A program made the position numbers and the translations under genes. A DNA stretch of 15,334 bases from an uncultured Alphaproteobacteria bacterium (GTDB lineage: Bacteria; Pseudomonadota; Alphaproteobacteria; RF32; CAG-239): contig CAJTWX010000035.1 in NCBI GenBank assembly GCA_910580155.1, forward strand, positions 1-15,334, in the 5' to 3' direction. The notes under the pieces are model-generated. The model worked only from the letters and a program-made list of their open reading frames with translations, was not told the DNA's origin and searched no databases. Of the stretch, positions 13,945 through 15,334 are shown piece after piece (position 1 is the first letter of the stretch; the number at the start of each line of letters is the position of its first letter).

Positions 13945-14128
13945 CTTTCCCACCTCTCTTTCGTTTAAATGGAAGTCCAAACACGGCCGCGGCAATTCCT
14001 AGCATAATAGCAGCCGCACTTATTGAAACAATCAAAAACCATTTTTGCGCAAAGAAACCGAAGATATCGAAATATATAACGATATACAGCCCAATAAATA
14101 CCACAATCATACCTAATACCGATTTCAT
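13919..14128 (-). CDS. Small two-helix membrane protein (69 aa)
   Basis: The protein starts MKSVLGMIVVFIGLYIVIY, a first hydrophobic helix. A short turn (FDIFGFFAQKW) leads to a second helix FLIVSISAAAIMLGIAAAVFG at about 31-52, then a Lys/Arg-rich cytoplasmic-type tail (FKRKRGGKDEKN). GAGG lies about 6 bases before the ATG. It is the first gene after the extended -10 promoter and overlaps the first VirB6 gene by 26 bp, so it leads the operon. Small two-helix proteins in type IV secretion loci include VirB2 pilins and VirB3-like subunits, but no signature allows a choice. A general membrane accessory protein is equally possible. Confidence 0.72.
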   Translation of the reverse strand: MKSVLGMIVVFIGLYIVIYFDIFGFFAQKWFLIVSISAAAIMLGIAAAVFGLPFKRKRGGKDEKNIHLD

Positions 14129-14160
14129 TTGCGCCTCGGATAAAGTTCTTCAACTAACTT

Positions 14161-14169
14161 ATTATAACA
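14161..14169 (-). promoter_or_regulatory. Extended -10 promoter for the VirB6-array operon
   Basis: Reading the minus strand, TGTTATAAT combines a TATAAT box with an upstream TG, the extended -10 form that can work without a good -35. No convincing -35 is seen: the region upstream is T-rich. Transcription would start about 25 bases ahead of the 69-aa gene's start at 14128. It lies in the only gap of any size (72 bp) between the hydrolase-like gene and the array. Confidence 0.5.
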
Positions 14170-14200
14170 TAAAAAAACTAAAAAAAATATTACAATATCG

Positions 14201-15040
14201 TTAAATTTTTCCATTTTTTATAAAATTAAAGGTTTTATTGAGAATCTCTTCATTTTCTAAAGTAAAAAACGTATTACCTTTGATGAAAATGGCATTTTTA
14301 TGATGAAAACCCGATTCGCTTACCGGAAAATTATAGAACTTTAAGACAGATGCAAAAAAATGCGAAAGTTTTGATACTGAAAATATTTTCAGATAATTCA
14401 GATTCGGTGGCAGATTCGGTTGTCGTTTTATATTCTTTTCAGTCATATCAGCCAGTGATGTTTTGTTAAAATATTTAAAAAACTTAAATTGTGCCAAAAA
14501 ATCACAAATTGTATCGCCGCAGATAACCGGATTGATTTCAACAATATTGCCGATTCGGATTCTATTCGCATACTCTTGCTGTGCATCAGGTGCGTTCAAC
14601 GCTTTTTGTAAAACTAAATTTCCCATTCCTTTGGTTACAAAAGAAACTTCGGTTATGTTGTCAATATGATTTAGAAAAAATAATAATTGCTGTGCCGATT
14701 CGTCTGAGTTTCGAAACAATGATGGATAATTAAGCGCAGCAACCGTCGAGTCGGTCAAAATGAACTTTCGCCACAACTTCTTAAAAATATTTTTGCTGTC
14801 TGCAAAACCGTGCAGCAGAATAATCATTTTCCCTTGCTGTTTCAGAATTTCATAGCTGTTAATATATCTGATAAATGCTGCTTGGCATATTTCAAATGAG
14901 CCGCTTGCACGGCGAATGTCCCAAGAATCAAGGAGTCTGTATGTGTTGGTTAAACAATGCCGCTGGATTCTCCATCTTTGGTAAAAGAAGACATCCTCCC
15001 AAAAAACAGCCCCGCCCAAAGTGAAAAAGTCAAAATTCAT
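14201..15040 (-). CDS. Alpha/beta-hydrolase-fold protein lacking the catalytic triad (279 aa)
   Basis: The order of motifs follows a lipase-like alpha/beta hydrolase family familiar from alphaproteobacteria: VFWEDVFFYQRWRIQRHCLTN and YRLLDSWDIRRASGSFE at the N-terminus, then KMIILLHGFADS (oxyanion-hole HG at 77-78), AALNYPS, the nucleophile elbow, and LNKTFNFIKNGKI at the end. The elbow reads FVTKGMGNLV where the family pattern is H-S-M-G-G, so Gly138 replaces the serine. The region of the acid residue reads YNFPVSESG without Asp, and the usual H-T-F near the end is N-T-F (Asn256). All three catalytic positions seem lost, so it is probably a binding protein or pseudoenzyme. No signal peptide is seen. 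AAGGA lies 6-7 bases before the ATG, 15 bp after the preceding gene, so the two may share a transcript. Confidence 0.85.
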   Translation of the reverse strand: MNFDFFTLGGAVFWEDVFFYQRWRIQRHCLTNTYRLLDSWDIRRASGSFEICQAAFIRYINSYEILKQQGKMIILLHGFADSKNIFKKLWRKFILTDSTVAALNYPSLFRNSDESAQQLLFFLNHIDNITEVSFVTKGMGNLVLQKALNAPDAQQEYANRIRIGNIVEINPVICGDTICDFLAQFKFFKYFNKTSLADMTEKNIKRQPNLPPNLNYLKIFSVSKLSHFFASVLKFYNFPVSESGFHHKNAIFIKGNTFFTLENEEILNKTFNFIKNGKI

Positions 15041-15055
15041 ATCGAGTCCTTGTCC

Positions 15056-15334
15056 TTAATTCGGAAGCAGCTTGACTGTTGCCTGATTCGGGACCGCCGT
15101 AATTGTAACAAAAGCGGAGTCGTCCCCCTCCATCTGTATCAAAATCTGAACGGCTCTGCCATCCTTAACGTATGTCATTTGTGAGATTTTCGCTCTGACA
15201 ACGGCAATTTCAACCCAGCCTTTCTTTGGCATTTCAGATACATAAAAGTCAAAAACACGTCCGGCATTAAAAGTCGCAGTATAGCTGATACTGCCAATCC
15301 AATTCTCGCCGTTTCCCATCGTTTTAGAATCTTC
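15056..15334 (-). CDS. C-terminal part of a small exported-type protein (5' end outside the window)
   Basis: The frame is open to the right edge (EDSKT before the in-frame Met at 15319), so the gene almost certainly begins outside the window and 92 residues are visible. They form a small alternating sheet/helix unit: NWIGSISYTATFNAGRVFDFY, SEMPKKGWVEIAVVRAKIS, MTYVKDGRAVQILIQ, SAFVTITAVPN. The FYxxxMPxxGW pattern followed by short beta strands resembles a domain common in small predicted lipoproteins, but I cannot name the family with certainty, and the N-terminus that would show a signal or lipobox is missing. It precedes the hydrolase-like gene by 15 bp. It may belong to an ordinary envelope operon rather than to the secretion-like cluster. 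Confidence 0.72.
   Translation of the reverse strand, partial: EDSKTMGNGENWIGSISYTATFNAGRVFDFYVSEMPKKGWVEIAVVRAKISQMTYVKDGRAVQILIQMEGDDSAFVTITAVPNQATVKLLPN

Noticed and set aside
14161..14200. AT-rich hairpin plus T8 run after the hydrolase-like gene as an intrinsic terminator
   Set aside because: The possible stem is only about 4 A:T pairs around a tiny loop; the T-run alone is not sufficient.
1..15334. CRISPR arrays, tRNA/rRNA genes, transposases or attachment sites
   Set aside because: None seen on either strand; the only repeats are protein-coding motifs in the acidic gene.

Overview
The window looks like a chromosomal or large-element segment of a moderately AT-rich alphaproteobacterium. 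All recognisable genes lie on the minus strand, so transcription runs from high to low coordinates. The alphaproteobacterial call rests on two things. The alpha/beta-hydrolase-like protein at 14201-15040 has an N-terminal layout I associate with alphaproteobacterial relatives. There is also a tandem array of VirB6/TrbL-family membrane proteins, an arrangement known from the Rickettsiales vir (rvh) secretion system. An uncultured gut alphaproteobacterium or a Rickettsiales/Holosporales relative would fit, but the exact lineage is inference.

Right end (15334 to 14201): the 3' part of a small exported-type protein, then an alpha/beta-hydrolase-fold protein that appears to have lost its whole catalytic triad. 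A 72-bp gap with an extended -10 promoter follows.

Centre (14128 to 5734): a tight run of seven genes. A 69-aa two-helix membrane protein comes first, followed by six genes of VirB6/TrbL character. Genes 1 and 2 are clear paralogues. Gene 3 is a more diverged relative. Genes 4 and 5 look like the N- and C-terminal halves of one VirB6 protein, the second half having its own signal peptide. Gene 6 is an 850-aa form with a soluble tail of about 475 residues. The genes overlap or are separated by at most about 30 bp and most have strong Shine-Dalgarno sequences, so they are probably one operon coding for the inner-membrane channel of a type IV secretion/conjugation-like machine.

Middle regulatory gap (5733 to 5510): overlapping divergent promoters, an AT-rich palindrome, and a possible small plus-strand ORF whose transcript would run antisense into the VirB6 array. 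Next comes an XRE regulator with two HTH domains and a degenerate S24 (LexA/CI-like) C-terminal domain.

Left part (4474 to 1): a 756-aa acidic, low-complexity protein with five copies of a DGLDFALPEQ motif and two WEWEYV motifs; an unrecognised 165-aa protein; a lipoprotein with STN and reduced secretin-like regions, resembling PilN/PilQ-type secretins; and the start of a charged, Pro/Glu-rich protein that leaves the window.

Working model (inference): the VirB6 array forms a multi-subunit inner-membrane platform, the secretin-like lipoprotein supplies an outer-membrane component, and the XRE/S24-like protein controls expression. The acidic repeat protein could be a substrate, surface component or scaffold. 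No ATPase, coupling protein, relaxase or pilin is visible here, so the identity and function of the machine cannot be settled from this window.
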